This document shows, in pieces, positions 1-5,972 of a stretch of 9,883 nt of DNA. The DNA is from Candidatus Yonathbacteria bacterium RIFCSPHIGHO2_01_FULL_51_10 (GTDB lineage: Bacteria; Patescibacteriota; Minisyncoccia; Phycocordibacterales; UBA1539_B). Location: assembly GCA_001823505.1 (NCBI GenBank), contig MHUS01000027.1, positions 1-9,883 on the forward strand, in the 5' to 3' direction. The notes beneath the pieces are model-generated. The model made no database searches and was not told the DNA's origin. It saw only the letters and a program-made list of their open reading frames with translations. Within the stretch, counting starts at the first letter, position 1, and the number at the start of each line of letters is the position of its first letter. Made by a program: the position numbers and the translations under genes.

Positions 1-3
1 TAA

Positions 4-135
4 TTAAGTGTTACGGTTGCAAGTTCGACTGACGCATCACCGGTAGCCGCATACTTTGATGGTAACGTCGGCATCGGTTCCGGTGCCCTTAATCCGACGA
101 CGCTCCTTCAGGTAGCACTCTCAACTACTTCACCG
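4..135 (+). other. Upstream in-frame coding remnant of the fibre protein
   Basis: This stretch is open in the same frame as the fibre gene that follows and has no ATG, GTG or TTG codon until the GTG at 136. Its translation contains AAYFDGNVGIG followed by NPTTLLQV, the same head motif that recurs at 700-720 and 1828-1845 of the gene. It is therefore coding in origin, not a leader. A TAA occupies bases 1-3 in the same frame, so the true N-terminus, with any export signal, lies beyond a stop, a frameshift or an assembly break that this window cannot resolve. Confidence 0.7.
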
Positions 136-2904
136 GTGACGCTTTCTCAAAATATCATAACCGCATTATCTGGCGCCGTCACAGGATCGTATATTGGGCA
201 GAAAAATACAATAGGTAGTAATAGTGGTGCAGGATCGAGCATTACATATGAGGGAACCAAGAACATTCTGGCTCCTTTGTCCGCGGCAAGTGCGCTGTAT
301 GGTGTTGATAACGTCCTGGCGTCAGGGAATGGAGGTACGGTCACTACAATGTATGGAACCTCGAATACACTCTCTTCAATTACTGCATCCCCCGTAACGA
401 CGGCGTATGGCAACTACAACAACATAACCTCTGGTGCTACGTCAGGGGTCATAACGAATGCGTATGGAACATACACCACGTTCGGTTCAACAGGGACGAT
501 TACGAATGGATATGGAGAGTATATTTCATTTCCTGCAAGTGGAAATATTACGAATGCCTATGGCGTGTATGTCGGTGATGCTTCCTCTCCCTCGGTCACT
601 TCTTCGTATGGGCTCTATCTTGCGGATCAGGTATGGGCAACCCCTACGGGCGGTGAGTACTATGCTCTTTATTCTGCTGGTGGCAAGTCATATTTCGCCG
701 GCAACATCGGTATCGGTACCACGTCGCCCTACGCGGCGCTTTCTGTGGTGGGGGAGGTGGTGGCGGCAAACTTCACCGCGACGTCAACAACGGCAACAAG
801 TACGTTTAACAATATTTCCATTGCAACCGGTGCCTCGTATCGCATCAATGGCGTGCCGGTGATGCAGATAGTTGAGACATCCGGAACAGGGAATTTTTCA
901 ATAGGTCCCTACGCGGGCGTTGCTAATACGTCTGGTCTGCACAACACTTTTGTCGGCTCCTATGCAGGGAATGCAAACACCACCGGCCCCCATGGAACAT
1001 TCGTTGGTAATCACGCAGGGTATTCAAATGTCGGTGGCGACAACAGCGTGTTTGTCGGTGACGATGCGGGATATTTTAATACTGAGGGAGATAACAATAC
1101 TTTCCTCGGTCAGGGTACTGGTTATGTTAATACTACCGGCAGCAGCAATACGTTTGTTGGACATAGTGCGGGACATGGAAATGATACCGCGACCGGAAAT
1201 GTTGGTATTGGGCGAGACACTTTGTACAACAATACCGCCGGTATTTACAACAGTGCACTTGGGTATCAATCTCTCTATTCAAATGTGTATGGAGGGTATA
1301 ACGTCGCTATAGGGCAACAATCGCTTTATACAAATAACGATGGGTCTCAGAACATCGCACTGGGGCAGACAGCCCTCTATAAAAATGTTTCCGGAAATTA
1401 TAATATCGCTCAGGGCCTTGAAGCACTCTACAATACCACTTCAGACAATAATATTGCATTGGGGGCGTATGCCTTGCGCGCCAACACAACAGGAACTTCA
1501 AGCATCGCAATTGGCTTTCAGGCTGGTCGTTATACGAAAACCGGCTCATATAACGTGATCATCGGAGAAGGGGCCGGGTACGGTGTAACCAATATGTCAT
1601 TCGGGAGCACGACAATGCTCGGGTATCACGCGGGGTACTCAAACACCACCGGCTCCAACAACATATTCCTCGGGTTTCAGTCAGGGGAGAGTAACACCAC
1701 CGGGTCAAACAATATTATCATCGGCTACGACGTTGATGCACCCTCGGCAACAAGTGCAAACACGCTCAACATCGGCAACCTCATCTTCGGCACGGGAATA
1801 GATGGCGCGAACACCACACTTTCATCCGGCAATGTTGGTATTGGGACTGCTGCGCCGGCAAAATCGTTGCAGGTCGTTGGCGATATCCGCGTGGGCACCT
1901 CGGGCACTAATGGTTGTATCGAAGATTTTGCAGGATCGGCACTCACTGGAGTGTGTTCCTCTGACGCGTCTTTGAAAACAAATATTCAGCCGATAGGGAG
2001 TGTCCTTCCGGGGCTTGTGCAGCTCACCCCCTCAACATTCTACTGGAATGATATTGCAGGGAATGAACTACATAACTCCACTACCACGCTCAACTATGGC
2101 CTTGTTGCACAAGATGTTGCTCGGGTACTGCCTGGTATGGTGGCCACAACCTCAAACGGCTACCTCGGTGTTAACTACTCCATGCTCCCTATCTTGACGC
2201 TGCAAGGGCTTAAAGAGCTTGACCTCAACCTCGAAGGGCTTGCTTCTGCCACCACCACAATGACTGACACGACAGGAAACAAAACCTTTGTTGGTAGATT
2301 TTTTGATAGAATAACAGGATGGCTTGCGGATGCGGCGAATGGTTTGACGACCGTATTTGCAAATGTCTTCAACGCTAAAGAAAAGATTTGTGTTGACGGA
2401 GAGTGTCTGACAAAATCGGACATTAAAGCACTCCTCGAGATCGCTCATGGTTCAAGTCAAAGCGCTAATGCGGCTATTGATAGTACGACAGCAGCGTTAA
2501 CTCCAATCGTTATCTCAATAAACGGCAACAATCCCGCCACGCTCAACATCGGGGACACCTACGGCGATCTTGGTGCGCTCATTATCTCGCCGGAGTCTGC
2601 AAAAAACTTTGGCATCAAAGCATCGCTTGACGGGGGACCGGATATGGATATCAGTCAGATCAGTATTGATACCACTGCAGCAGGTACCCACACGGTTGTG
2701 TATTCTGTAATAGACCAAAATAATCTTACCACCACCGCAGAACGCGTAGTGAACGTCGTTGGGGTCACGCCGGCACAGGAGGTGGCGGAAGATACCGGCA
2801 CTACAACCACGGAGATTACCACTCCGGTTATTCCACCAGTGAATGAAGAAAACGTAAGTATCATGTCTGCCACAACAAGCGCAACCACGACTATTGCTCC
2901 ATAG
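136..2904 (+). CDS. Repeat-rich surface fibre/adhesin with S74 chaperone domain and Ig-like domain (N-terminus missing)
   Basis: This is probably a trimeric fibre exposed on the cell surface. In order, numbered from the GTG at 136: seven AYGxY-type repeats of 16-19 residues (about 53-165); a GNIGIGTTSP motif (189) and an ATSTTATSTF linker; sixteen repeats of about 17 residues (264-536); a GNVGIG motif (565); an S74 intramolecular chaperone domain (about 605-705) with SDASLK, giving a Ser609/Lys614 pair, and YGLVAQDV; a linker with KICVDGECLT; a DUF5011-like Ig fold (about 790-876) with NGNNPATLNIGDTYGD; and a Thr/Ser/Ala-rich tail. The S74 family folds phage tail fibres and then cleaves itself off at the Ser. 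No signal peptide, LPXTG or C-terminal anchor is visible. GTG 136 is only the first possible start and falls mid-domain, so the real start is probably upstream. Partner and function are unknown. Confidence 0.85.
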   Translation: MTLSQNIITALSGAVTGSYIGQKNTIGSNSGAGSSITYEGTKNILAPLSAASALYGVDNVLASGNGGTVTTMYGTSNTLSSITASPVTTAYGNYNNITSGATSGVITNAYGTYTTFGSTGTITNGYGEYISFPASGNITNAYGVYVGDASSPSVTSSYGLYLADQVWATPTGGEYYALYSAGGKSYFAGNIGIGTTSPYAALSVVGEVVAANFTATSTTATSTFNNISIATGASYRINGVPVMQIVETSGTGNFSIGPYAGVANTSGLHNTFVGSYAGNANTTGPHGTFVGNHAGYSNVGGDNSVFVGDDAGYFNTEGDNNTFLGQGTGYVNTTGSSNTFVGHSAGHGNDTATGNVGIGRDTLYNNTAGIYNSALGYQSLYSNVYGGYNVAIGQQSLYTNNDGSQNIALGQTALYKNVSGNYNIAQGLEALYNTTSDNNIALGAYALRANTTGTSSIAIGFQAGRYTKTGSYNVIIGEGAGYGVTNMSFGSTTMLGYHAGYSNTTGSNNIFLGFQSGESNTTGSNNIIIGYDVDAPSATSANTLNIGNLIFGTGIDGANTTLSSGNVGIGTAAPAKSLQVVGDIRVGTSGTNGCIEDFAGSALTGVCSSDASLKTNIQPIGSVLPGLVQLTPSTFYWNDIAGNELHNSTTTLNYGLVAQDVARVLPGMVATTSNGYLGVNYSMLPILTLQGLKELDLNLEGLASATTTMTDTTGNKTFVGRFFDRITGWLADAANGLTTVFANVFNAKEKICVDGECLTKSDIKALLEIAHGSSQSANAAIDSTTAALTPIVISINGNNPATLNIGDTYGDLGALIISPESAKNFGIKASLDGGPDMDISQISIDTTAAGTHTVVYSVIDQNNLTTTAERVVNVVGVTPAQEVAEDTGTTTTEITTPVIPPVNEENVSIMSATTSATTTIAP
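292..630 (+). repeat. AYGxY repeat block in the fibre protein
   Basis: Seven copies of a Tyr-Gly unit encoded with tat-gg at 298, 352, 406, 463, 511, 559 and 607. Spacing is 18, 18, 19, 16, 16 and 16 codons. The consensus is roughly AYGxY followed by a variable stretch ending in ITN or VTS. The regular period suggests stacked beta-strands in a fibre shaft. The repeats are diverged at DNA level. Confidence 0.7.
925..1743 (+). repeat. Sixteen tandem copies of a 17-residue (51-base) head repeat
   Basis: The unit is close to N-T-T-G-S-N-N-T-F-V-G-x-x-A-G-Y-S. Sixteen copies follow one another; fourteen are exactly 17 residues, one is 16 and one is 19. The Asn-Thr-x-Gly start and the hydrophobic-x-hydrophobic-Gly core (FVG, ALG, IIG) are kept, while DNA-level identity is only partial (for example aacaccaccgg recurs). 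It resembles the short beta-roll repeats of trimeric adhesin heads. Copies 6 to 11 carry LY in place of AGY, so there are two sub-families. Confidence 0.8.
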
Positions 2905-2991
2905 TTTGTCTGAGCGGGTAACCTCAAACTTTATTTCCGTATGCGCTGCATGGGCGGCGGGGTGGTACGGTAAGGCAGCCGCCATGTTCCG

Positions 2992-3000
2992 TGGTATACT
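2992..3000 (+). promoter_or_regulatory. Extended -10 element for the nuclease gene
   Basis: TGGTATACT fits an extended -10 (TGn then TATACT). No good -35 is seen at the usual distance. The hexamer ends 6 bases before the ATG at 3007, so transcription would start at or next to the A of the ATG and give a leaderless mRNA. There is no SD site. Confidence 0.55.
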
Positions 3001-3006
3001 TTTTTC

Positions 3007-3861
3007 ATGACACATCAAGGGGCACACATAGCACTCGTGCGCAAGTCAACCGGCGAGCGGGAGCCATTCTCCGAGGAGAAACTACGCGCATCTTTACGCC
3101 GTGCCGGAGCAGCACCGGAGACGGTCGAGGAGATCGTAGGTCATATCCTCGCGGAGCTTCGCGACGGGATGGAGACCACTGCTATTTATCGCCATGCATT
3201 CTCCATACTCAAAAAACGCGAACGGGGGGTTGCGGCAACCTACAGTCTTCGCAAGGCGGTGATGATGTTGGGGCCATCGGGGTTTCCGTTTGAAAAATTT
3301 GTTGCGGAAGTCTTAAAAACAAAAGGGTATCGTGTGCAGACTGGGGTGATCATTCCGGGATTCTGCGTATCGCATGAGGTGGATATTCTCGCGGAGAAAG
3401 ACAACAAACATATTTTTGTTGAATGTAAATTTCACAATGAGGCGACACTTAAAAGCGATGTGAAGGTCGCACTCTATGTACACGCCAGATTCTTGGATCT
3501 TAAGAAGGCGCATGACACCACAGAGCGATCTACCCCCAAGATCCATGAGGGGTGGCTGGTTACCAACACCAAGGCGACTCATGACGCTGTCCAGTATGGC
3601 TCGTGCGCCGGGCTCACGGTCATTGCATGGAACTATCCTCACGAGGGGAACCTCCACGATCTCATCCGTATGAGCGGGGTGTACCCCATCACCCTCCTTG
3701 TGACGCTTGCTTCAGGGGAAAAGCGTCACCTCCTTGCTGAAGGAGTGGTGTCGTGCAAGGCGCTTTTGGACAACGAAAACATTCTCCGTAGTGCCGGGAT
3801 ATCTCCAGACCGCATTCCTCGGATCTTCAAAGAAATAGGTCAGTTACGAGGAATATCATGA
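3007..3861 (+). CDS. ATP-cone domain protein with Mrr-like restriction endonuclease fold
   Basis: A 284-residue soluble protein. Residues 8-90 match an ATP-cone: a VRKSTGEREPFSEEKL opening, a helical core and TYSLRKAVMMLGPSG. ATP-cones bind ATP or dATP, as in NrdR and ribonucleotide reductases. Residues 93-215 look like a PD-(D/E)xK nuclease of the Mrr type: FEKFVAEVLKTKGY (Glu96), HEVDIL (Asp126) and VECK (Glu139, Lys141), so the catalytic set is complete; GWLVTNT and LTVIAWNYP follow. The C-terminal 65 residues form a further small domain I do not recognise. Start: ATG 3007 follows the -10 directly. Downstream, mgtC begins 41 bases later from its own -10. A nucleotide-gated DNA nuclease in defence or repair is an inference; substrate and partners are unknown. 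Confidence 0.8.
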   Translation: MTHQGAHIALVRKSTGEREPFSEEKLRASLRRAGAAPETVEEIVGHILAELRDGMETTAIYRHAFSILKKRERGVAATYSLRKAVMMLGPSGFPFEKFVAEVLKTKGYRVQTGVIIPGFCVSHEVDILAEKDNKHIFVECKFHNEATLKSDVKVALYVHARFLDLKKAHDTTERSTPKIHEGWLVTNTKATHDAVQYGSCAGLTVIAWNYPHEGNLHDLIRMSGVYPITLLVTLASGEKRHLLAEGVVSCKALLDNENILRSAGISPDRIPRIFKEIGQLRGIS

Positions 3862-3889
3862 CCCACTTCCATCCGGCGGCGGTCGCGGG

Positions 3890-3895
3890 TATACT
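3890..3895 (+). promoter_or_regulatory. -10 element for the MgtC-like gene
   Basis: TATACT ends 7 bases before the ATG at 3903, again predicting a leaderless transcript. A second -10-like hexamer, TATAAG at 3895-3900, overlaps it but is too close to the ATG. No clear -35 and no SD. Confidence 0.5.
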
Positions 3896-3902
3896 ATAAG
3901 AC

Positions 3903-4412
3903 ATGGAAACACTTACACCACTTCTGGATCCGTTTTTACGGCTTTTCATCGCTGCTCTCCTGGGAATGTTGCTCGGGGTTGAACGTGCGATCGCCGGCAA
4001 GACCGCAGGAATGCGCACCTATGCGCTTGTTGCCATGGGTGCCGCACTTTTCATTGTTGTGTCCGAGATTATGTCGGGGCATTATGCGGGTGCGGTTGGG
4101 ACGTCGCTTGATCCGCTCCGGGTTGCCTCGCAGATCGTCATGGGGATCGGCTTTATTGGCGGGGGGCTCATCATCTTTCGCGACTCGCGGGTCAATGGCC
4201 TGACAACGGCGGCAGGGCTTTGGGTGGCGGCAGGTATCGGCATGGCTGCGGGCTTCGGTCTTTTTGCCGTTGCGGTCTTTGCGACCGCGCTCACGATCTT
4301 TGTGTTCACCTTGCTGTGGTACCTTGAGGAAAAGATCAAAGCCCTCCTTCACGCACGAAACATAAACTCGGCACCTGCATCGTACCCCGACGAGGATCAT
4401 TCAGTGCTATGA
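3903..4412 (+). CDS. MgtC/SapB family membrane protein
   Basis: A 169-residue polytopic inner-membrane protein with about four or five hydrophobic segments (roughly 10-26, 40-57, 76-92 and 103-139). Family motifs are in order: GVER (25-28), AGMRTYALV (35-43), DPLRVASQIVMGIGFIGGG (70-88) and GLTTAAGLWVAAGIG (99-113). It ends soon after the last helix and lacks the C-terminal ACT-like cytoplasmic domain of full MgtC, so it is of the short SapB type. MgtC proteins are linked to growth at low magnesium and, in Salmonella, to inhibition of the F1Fo ATP synthase; the role here is not shown. The stop overlaps the start of the next gene (ATGA), so the two are likely translated together. Confidence 0.9.
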   Translation: METLTPLLDPFLRLFIAALLGMLLGVERAIAGKTAGMRTYALVAMGAALFIVVSEIMSGHYAGAVGTSLDPLRVASQIVMGIGFIGGGLIIFRDSRVNGLTTAAGLWVAAGIGMAAGFGLFAVAVFATALTIFVFTLLWYLEEKIKALLHARNINSAPASYPDEDHSVL

Positions 4413-4825
4413 CATCAAAACGTAATACCGTACTAATTGTTGTGAGCGTCCTCCTGAGCTTATTTGTTGTGTATGGCGGCATCTTTTATTACCAGCATGT
4501 GCGCTCGGGGCAGCAGGTTTCTGCCCCTGGAGAAACGCCCGGGTTTGATGAGGGAACGACCACAGAGGACACCCCAGGGGTTGCAACCGGTACTCCTCCG
4601 GTGGCGAATCCCTGTGTCGTGGGCGGCTGCAGTAATGAGATCTGTAGCGACGAGTCCGTGATAGGAATTTGTATCTATCGAGAGGAGTTCGCGTGCTATC
4701 GTACCGCCAAATGCGAGCGACAAGAAAATGGCTCTTGTGGGTGGACAGAGACTCTGGAGCTACGGATGTGTCTCGATGGAGGGGCTACTGTTCCTACAGA
4801 GATAGGGACAACGACTGCGCTCTAA
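4409..4825 (+). CDS. Membrane-anchored eight-cysteine-cluster protein
   Basis: A 138-residue protein. Residues 7-28 form one hydrophobic segment after MTSKRN, a signal anchor that would place the rest outside the membrane. A Gly/Thr/Pro-rich linker (about 34-67) leads to a compact domain with exactly eight cysteines at 69, 74, 79, 88, 96, 102, 110 and 121. These fit the pattern CxxxxCxxxxC...C...CYxxAxCExQxxGxCGW...C, recognised as the eight-cysteine-cluster domain found in many bacteria and CPR genomes. The cysteines probably form four disulfides, or bind metal; neither is shown. The ATG overlaps the mgtC stop by 4 bases. A GAGGA at 4392-4396 is 12 bases upstream, too far for a strong SD, so coupling to mgtC is more likely. 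Function unknown. Confidence 0.8.
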   Translation: MTSKRNTVLIVVSVLLSLFVVYGGIFYYQHVRSGQQVSAPGETPGFDEGTTTEDTPGVATGTPPVANPCVVGGCSNEICSDESVIGICIYREEFACYRTAKCERQENGSCGWTETLELRMCLDGGATVPTEIGTTTAL

Positions 4826-4857
4826 AAAAATTGCCGTATGCGCAAAAAAAGCAAAAA
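4824..4857 (+). promoter_or_regulatory. A-tract region upstream of the rlpA-like promoter
   Basis: A-tracts at 4824-4830, 4844-4850 and 4853-4857 lie directly upstream of the TTGACA box. The first two are 20 bases apart, about two helical turns. This fits an UP element or bent DNA that raises promoter strength. Confidence 0.4.
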
Positions 4858-4860
4858 TAC

Positions 4861-4889
4861 TTGACACAAGATATTTTTTCCTGTATACA
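4861..4889 (+). promoter_or_regulatory. Consensus sigma-70-type promoter of the rlpA-like gene
   Basis: TTGACA (4861-4866), a spacer of exactly 17 bases, then TATACA (4884-4889). The start of transcription would be near 4896, leaving a leader of about 30 bases. The -10 sits inside the perfect 10-base palindrome CTGTATACAG (4881-4890). Confidence 0.8.
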
Positions 4890-4913
4890 GAATATGATGT
4901 TCTTTTGATAAGT

Positions 4914-4919
4914 GAGGTG
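4914..4919 (+). promoter_or_regulatory. Shine-Dalgarno site choosing ATG 4926
   Basis: GAGGTG lies 6 bases before ATG 4926. It is the only convincing SD in the window and favours this ATG over the in-frame TTG at 4905, which lies upstream of the SD and would add seven mostly polar or acidic residues before the signal peptide. Confidence 0.7.
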
Positions 4920-4925
4920 GTAGAG

Positions 4926-5384
4926 ATGAACGGATCAATACAGTTGTTGGTGGCATTTATATTTTGCATGATGCAAAGCACGAATGTCGCATCCGGAACG
5001 ATCAACAACCCAAGTGGTGAGTCCTTTAAGCAGCGCTTCGCGTTGCGTCAAGATAAAGGTCTGGCCCCTCGGTACAGTGAAGAAGGTGATGCAAGCTGGT
5101 ATGGCGAGAAATTTCACGGAGGCCGTATGAGATACGGCGGAGTGTTTGACATGAATAAGGTCAGTTTCGCGCACAACACGCTTCCTGCAGATACGGTCAT
5201 TAAGGTGACCAATCTGAAGAACGGTCGGTCGGTTGTCGGTCCCGTGAAGGACACCGGCAGTTTTGACAAAAAGTATGACCGGATCGTTGATTGTTCTCGT
5301 GAAGCCATGAGAAGGATCGGTGGGCTTGATGATGGAGTTGTTCCGGTGCGTATTGAAGTTGTGCGCTATGCCAGCGCAATGTAA
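4926..5384 (+). CDS. Secreted RlpA-like double-psi beta-barrel protein
   Basis: A 152-residue exported protein. Residues 1-23 look like a signal peptide: hydrophobic IQLLVAFIFCMM, then NVAS with cleavage likely before Gly24. The n-region has no Lys or Arg, which is unusual. Residues 54-147 match the RlpA/DPBB fold: GDASWYGEKFHGG, VFDMNKVSFAHNTLPADT, IKVTNLKNGRSV, VKDTGSFDKKYDRIVDCS and a closing VPVRIEVVRY. RlpA proteins cleave peptidoglycan glycan strands lacking stem peptides. The Asp of the usual DRGPF motif is kept (Asp109), but the Glu of the usual TASGE motif is replaced, giving MRYGGVFD, so lytic activity is uncertain; binding or an altered mechanism is possible. No SPOR domain is present. 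It has its own promoter and terminator. I leave the symbol blank because orthology to rlpA is not certain. Confidence 0.8.
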   Translation: MNGSIQLLVAFIFCMMQSTNVASGTINNPSGESFKQRFALRQDKGLAPRYSEEGDASWYGEKFHGGRMRYGGVFDMNKVSFAHNTLPADTVIKVTNLKNGRSVVGPVKDTGSFDKKYDRIVDCSREAMRRIGGLDDGVVPVRIEVVRYASAM

Positions 5385-5406
5385 TGCCGGCAGGCGGTAT
5401 CCCCAA

Positions 5407-5436
5407 GGCCCGACTAACCACGTCGGGTCTTTTTTT
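5407..5436 (+). terminator. Rho-independent terminator after the rlpA-like gene
   Basis: An 8-bp stem with one G-T pair (5407-5414 with 5422-5429, core CCCGAC/GTCGGG) closes a 7-base loop and is followed by seven T (5430-5436). It lies 22 bases after the stop and insulates the next gene. Confidence 0.88.
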
Positions 5437-5452
5437 ATAATCAATTTTGCGC

Positions 5453-5458
5453 TATAGT
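5453..5458 (+). promoter_or_regulatory. -10 element for the RipA-like gene
   Basis: TATAGT ends 7 bases before ATG 5466, the same spacing as at 3903. It overlaps an in-frame GTG at 5457, which would then not be transcribed in full and so is a poor start. No clear -35. Confidence 0.45.
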
Positions 5459-5465
5459 GGTGGGT

Positions 5466-5963
5466 ATGAATCCAGAACGAGAACGTATTTGCAGGTCATT
5501 CTTGTACGCTACGACGCAGTCAGAGTATGGTGCTTTGTACCAAAATCATGTACTGGAGCAATACAAGATCTATATAGGCAGTATTGACTATACCAGCAAG
5601 CTCAAACACACCACAAATAATTACTTCCTCGGTATTCACACGCTTCTTTTGACAGCGGCGGGGATAGCGCTTACCAAGGACGGCTTTTTTGTGGGGAATG
5701 CGTGGCACATTGTGATCCCGATCGTCGGGGCCGTGCTTTCGGGTATCTGGTGGCATGCATTGCGTACACACAAGATGGTGAATGCGGCAAAATTTGAGAT
5801 CTTGCACTGCATAGAGTCCAGTTTGCCCCTTGCGTTATACAAAACAGAGTGGGAGCTTTTGAGCGCGGGGAAGAAAAATCCTCACCACGGCACCAAGACT
5901 GAGCCGTTCGTGCCGTTTCTCTTCATCATTATCTATCTGTTCATTTTTTTCTTCGTTCACTAG
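5466..5963 (+). CDS. Small membrane protein resembling the RipA family
   Basis: A 165-residue protein. A soluble N-terminal part (1-50) with LEQYKIYIGSIDYTSKLK precedes three hydrophobic segments at about 53-70, 80-99 and 148-164. Between the second and third lies a conserved-looking cytoplasmic stretch: KMVNAAKFEILHCIE (103-117), LPLALYKTEWELL (120-132), then TEPFVP (145-150). This pattern resembles proteins named RipA family octameric membrane protein; RipA of Francisella is needed for growth inside host cells. I recognise the pattern but cannot confirm it by alignment, and the molecular role is unknown. I chose ATG 5466 over GTG 5457 because the -10 box overlaps the latter. The stop is 9 bases before alaS, so the two are probably one transcript. 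Confidence 0.65.
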   Translation: MNPERERICRSFLYATTQSEYGALYQNHVLEQYKIYIGSIDYTSKLKHTTNNYFLGIHTLLLTAAGIALTKDGFFVGNAWHIVIPIVGAVLSGIWWHALRTHKMVNAAKFEILHCIESSLPLALYKTEWELLSAGKKNPHHGTKTEPFVPFLFIIIYLFIFFFVH

Positions 5964-5972
5964 ATATTCTCT

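Noticed and set aside
136..2904. Fibre gene as part of a prophage
   Set aside because: S74 and tail-fibre-like repeats suggest phage, but no other structural or replication phage gene is nearby, and such fibres with ATSTT linkers are typical of CPR surface proteins.
2905..2935. Weak hairpin (TGAG/CTCA) after the fibre gene as a terminator
   Set aside because: The stem is only 4 bp with a mismatch next to it, and no T-run follows; not enough to call.
2515..3027. A 170-codon minus-strand open frame across the fibre gene end
   Set aside because: It lies opposite the Ig-like domain and the start of the nuclease gene; its translation looks like composition-driven noise.
4823..4850. Hairpin TTGC/GCAA flanked by A-tracts as a minus-strand terminator
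   Set aside because: The stem is 4 bp and there are no minus-strand genes to end; the A-tracts fit promoter context better.
4881..4890. CTGTATACAG as a LexA (SOS) box
   Set aside because: The half-sites CTGT and ACAG are only 2 bases apart, whereas LexA boxes need about 8; no SOS gene is nearby.
4905..4925. TTG 4905 as the start of the RlpA-like protein
   Set aside because: It precedes the SD and would add an acidic stretch before the signal peptide; ATG 4926 has the SD at proper distance.
5457..5465. GTG 5457 as the start of the RipA-like protein
   Set aside because: It overlaps the -10 hexamer and would not be in the transcript; ATG 5466 fits the spacing seen at other genes.
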